Shown here piece by piece: positions 4,348-6,936 of a DNA stretch of 6,936 nt. Source of the DNA: Paludibacter sp. (GTDB lineage Bacteria; Bacteroidota; Bacteroidia; Bacteroidales; Paludibacteraceae); contig JANJXE010000211.1 in NCBI GenBank assembly GCA_024709185.1, positions 1 through 6,936 of the forward strand. Direction: 5' to 3'. Under the pieces are notes generated by a model, which searched no databases, was not told where the DNA came from, and was given only the letters and a program-made list of their open reading frames with translations. Within the stretch, counting starts at the first letter, position 1, and each line of letters begins with the position of its first letter. The translations under genes were made by a program, and so were the position numbers.

Positions 4348-6936
4348 TTATCTTCCTGATTGCCGGATGTAATTGCGCAACTCAGCATTGAACTCTTCGG
4401 CTTCGAGGAGGTCTTCGAGGTTGATGTGCAATCGGTAGCGCCAGCTGAAGCGGGAGTTGGACGGCACGTTGATGCGTTCGTCATGTGGATTCTCGCGGCG
4501 AAGTGCATCTGAGATGCTCAGCAAATCCTGCATCTGGAAGATGGCCCACATAGCCGGCGAATAAAGGTGCTGCACCAGGATATCGCGGCAAATCCACCAT
4601 TCGCAGAAATAAGGAGCTTCGCCATAATGACCCAGCTGCTGATTGTAGAAACGCTGGGTCACGCCGCGGTCCTCTTCCCACCAACCACGTATGGTACTCA
4701 TATCGTGGGTCGAAGGTGTAACGACCGAAAGGTAGGGAGCATCAGCCGGATGGAAAAACTCAATGGTATTGGTCTTGGGTGCACGCTGCACTTCGAGACT
4801 TAAAATACCGGTTTCGTTCATTACATCAGTCACACACTGCGTCATAAGTCCAAGGTCTTCACCGCAAATGAGCATATTGGTAGCCCGTTTCAGGGCCGGA
4901 AGTTTTTCCATACCCGATTTGTACCAGTGTGCATCCTGCCGGCGGAAGTAATAATCGACATACAACTCATCGAGTTTACTGCGGGTGTATTCATCCAGAT
5001 CGCGGAAAGTACTCAGCGACTGCATGCCAAAGCGGGGATAGAACAAGGTACGGTTACTGCCCTCTGCCTCAAAAAACAACACATTGGAGATTAAATCAAA
5101 GAGTCCCCACTTGATTTTCTCGTTGAACAGGCCTTCCTGATACATTTGATCCACATTTTTCTGAGAAGTATAAGGAGCCTTCAGCCGTAGCACCCAACCA
5201 TCTTCAATTTGCAAACAATTGGCTTTCACCCAGGTGGCATCTTCACCGAATACTTCCCAAAGGATATGATCGGTAATATAAGGCTTGCAGTAGCGGTTGT
5301 AATCGAACCACAAACCACGCTCGCCAAATTCGTTGATATGCACAGGCACCGAAGGATGCAGGTGACCCATGATCCCTTCCAGCTGATCGGTCGGAATTTG
5401 CCAGATACGGAAAAAACCAAGGATATGATCGACGCGGAAGGTATCGAAATACAGTGACATCTGCGCAAAACGCCTTTTCCACCACTCGAAGTTTGTTTTC
5501 TGAATAACTTCCCAGTTATAGGTGGGCAGTTCCCAGTTCTGGCCTTTCACCGCAAACATATCGGGTGGTGCACCGGCCTGTTTATCCAGATTGAATAACT
5601 CAGGATGCGCCCATGTATCGGCCGAATTACGGTTTACACCAATGGGGATATCGCCTTTCAGCACCACACCGTTGGTATGAGCGTAAGCATGCGCTTCCGA
5701 CAACTGCAGGTGCAGGTGGTATTGAATAAAGTAGTTGAGGTAAATAGCATCGAAGTGCTCACTTTCGGGAGCCGACAAGCCGCGAATCAGTTCTTCCTTA
5801 AACGAAGAATATTGTTGCCACTGGCGGTAATCGGATGTTCCATACACATCGCGCAGCACGCAAAAAGCAGCATAAGGCATCAACCAGTAGTCGTTATCGG
5901 CAATAAACTTCAGAAAAGCCTTGTTCTTCAGGTATTTTTCTTTCTGAAGTTGATACAACTCACGGGCATAGCGCAATTTAAAATTCACCACCTCGAGAAA
6001 CTCAACCAACGGTTTGGCATTCAGTTCCGGTTGCAGGCGCCTGTATTCGGAAGCCAGTTCATGAGTTGCAGGAAGTTTACCCAGTGCAGGAAGGTGCAAA
6101 AACAGCGGATTGAGTGCAAAGGCAGTAATGGCAGCATAGGGCAGCACATCTTCATCGGTATGCGTACCAATGGTATCGTTGAGCGGAAGCACCTGTATAA
6201 GCTTCAGGCCCACTTTAGCAGCCCAATCAATGTAGAGTTTCATATCTTCAAAATCGCCAACGCCAAAGCTTTTCTTTGTACGAATGCTGAACACAGGCAA
6301 ACCAACACCAGCACCGCGCCATCCCGAAATATCAGCACGAACAAAGCCATCGTTTTGTAAAACAATGGTTTTTTTATCGTTCAGAAGTTGTGCAGTACGG
6401 TCGGCACCATTCTCAAAACCACAGAAGACCCCATCCTCGGGATCATAAAAACCATATTTATAATGTACATCGCCGGCATGATGCGAAAGATCGACAGCCA
6501 CCTGCCACTCATCGCCGTATTTCTGTAAGAGCAACGGTTTTTGAGTTGACCAGTTACCGAAAGCCGCACAATCACCAACGATGCACACCATCTGACGCGG
6601 GTCAAGCACAGGAGCTTTTACCCGAAAGATATGCGTATATTTTTTAGGATAGGAAAGCAAGGTCGAAGCATGGCGATCCTTTAACAACACCTGTTTGAAA
6701 GGCGCTGTAAGAAACACATTTCCCAAATCGTTTGCAGCATTCCACTGATCGAAACAAAACAGATGTGCGGGTAATTTATCCGGTTCCGGAATACGACGAC
6801 CAGTCTCCCACTCTTCGGTAAAGGTACCTGTATTTTCATTGAACAACAGGTAATGATAGCGTAGTAGCGGCAACTCATCGTCGGCCACTTCCACCACTCC
6901 CGACCACTCTTCCGGGAAGTTAAAACCAAGAGGCAT
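4348..6936 (-). CDS. malQ: 4-alpha-glucanotransferase (GH77, DPE2-like, with CBM20 starch-binding modules), 5' end missing
   Basis: The enzyme moves glucan chains between maltose or maltodextrins and longer acceptors, in cytoplasmic glycogen/maltodextrin turnover. 862 residues are visible. The frame is open at the window edge, and the first visible Met (PLGFNFPEEW) falls inside a CBM20-like fold, so the true start is probably some 30-40 codons further out; relatives are about 890-900 residues. Order: the rest of a first CBM20-like module (about 1-80), a second one with GDCAAFGNWS and KYGFYD (about 103-195), then the GH77 barrel (about 206-860). Catalytic residues are present: nucleophile Asp503 in FRVDHILGF, acid/base Glu693 in CGEDLG, and transition-state Asp745 in TPSTHDM. 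Other GH77 signatures are GDIPIGVNRNSADTW (428-442) and PPDMFAVKGQNW (457-468). The long segment between Asp503 and Glu693, together with paired CBM20 modules, is typical of plant DPE2 and its bacterial relatives, not of short MalQ. No glycogen gene is visible beside it. All three catalytic acids are intact, so it is probably active. Confidence 0.95.
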   Translation of the reverse strand: MPLGFNFPEEWSGVVEVADDELPLLRYHYLLFNENTGTFTEEWETGRRIPEPDKLPAHLFCFDQWNAANDLGNVFLTAPFKQVLLKDRHASTLLSYPKKYTHIFRVKAPVLDPRQMVCIVGDCAAFGNWSTQKPLLLQKYGDEWQVAVDLSHHAGDVHYKYGFYDPEDGVFCGFENGADRTAQLLNDKKTIVLQNDGFVRADISGWRGAGVGLPVFSIRTKKSFGVGDFEDMKLYIDWAAKVGLKLIQVLPLNDTIGTHTDEDVLPYAAITAFALNPLFLHLPALGKLPATHELASEYRRLQPELNAKPLVEFLEVVNFKLRYARELYQLQKEKYLKNKAFLKFIADNDYWLMPYAAFCVLRDVYGTSDYRQWQQYSSFKEELIRGLSAPESEHFDAIYLNYFIQYHLHLQLSEAHAYAHTNGVVLKGDIPIGVNRNSADTWAHPELFNLDKQAGAPPDMFAVKGQNWELPTYNWEVIQKTNFEWWKRRFAQMSLYFDTFRVDHILGFFRIWQIPTDQLEGIMGHLHPSVPVHINEFGERGLWFDYNRYCKPYITDHILWEVFGEDATWVKANCLQIEDGWVLRLKAPYTSQKNVDQMYQEGLFNEKIKWGLFDLISNVLFFEAEGSNRTLFYPRFGMQSLSTFRDLDEYTRSKLDELYVDYYFRRQDAHWYKSGMEKLPALKRATNMLICGEDLGLMTQCVTDVMNETGILSLEVQRAPKTNTIEFFHPADAPYLSVVTPSTHDMSTIRGWWEEDRGVTQRFYNQQLGHYGEAPYFCEWWICRDILVQHLYSPAMWAIFQMQDLLSISDALRRENPHDERINVPSNSRFSWRYRLHINLEDLLEAEEFNAELRNYIRQSGR

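Noticed and set aside
4328..4357. Possible terminator behind malQ: AGGAAG...AT / ATCTTCCT around a run of eight T on the plus strand.
   Set aside because: The stem is interrupted by a bulge of about five bases, the T-run is in the loop instead of after the stem, and it would overlap the malQ stop codon.
5605..6360. Open frame of 251 codons on the plus strand opposite malQ.
   Set aside because: It is fully antisense to conserved GH77/CBM20 coding sequence and has no family features.
1..6936. tRNA, rRNA, CRISPR array, insertion sequence, integrase or defence gene.
   Set aside because: I found no cloverleaf, spaced repeat array, transposase or integrase motif on either strand; genes fill nearly all of the window.

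Overview
The window most likely comes from a member of the Bacteroidota (Bacteroidetes). Three things point there: a long DPE2-type 4-alpha-glucanotransferase with N-terminal starch-binding modules, a typical UvrB of the 'VNLLREGLDLPEVSL' kind, and AT-rich gene starts without Shine-Dalgarno sequences. GC content looks intermediate. Genus and family cannot be read from this sequence. All reading frames fit the standard code, with no sign of recoded stops inside genes.

Layout: (1) nt 1-1941, plus strand: 3' part of a gene for a thioredoxin-domain protein of the YyaL/SPATA20 (DUF255) family, cut by the window start. (2) nt 1942-2040: a 99-base gap between convergent genes. It holds a decayed second copy of the 3' end of uvrB. 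(3) nt 2041-4044, minus strand: complete uvrB, starting at TTG. (4) nt 4059-4095: a perfect inverted repeat with 18-base arms. It overlaps the end of the next gene and lies just upstream of uvrB. (5) nt 4086-4277, minus strand: a small PspC-domain membrane protein. (6) nt 4278-4347: a short AT-rich gap with a possible promoter. (7) nt 4348-6936, minus strand: a GH77 4-alpha-glucanotransferase (malQ/DPE2-like), cut at its 5' end by the window edge.

The three minus-strand genes run malQ, pspC-like, uvrB in transcription order with gaps of 70 and 41 bases, so co-transcription is possible. Their roles (glucan metabolism, membrane protein, DNA repair) do not form an obvious pathway. The DUF255 gene converges on uvrB from the other side.

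Most of the window is ordinary housekeeping sequence, and I see no new defence, mobile or biosynthetic system. The two points that deserve a second look are the duplicated UVR-motif tail directly behind uvrB, in the same reading frame across the TGA stop, and the long perfect palindrome between the pspC-like gene and the TTG start of uvrB.
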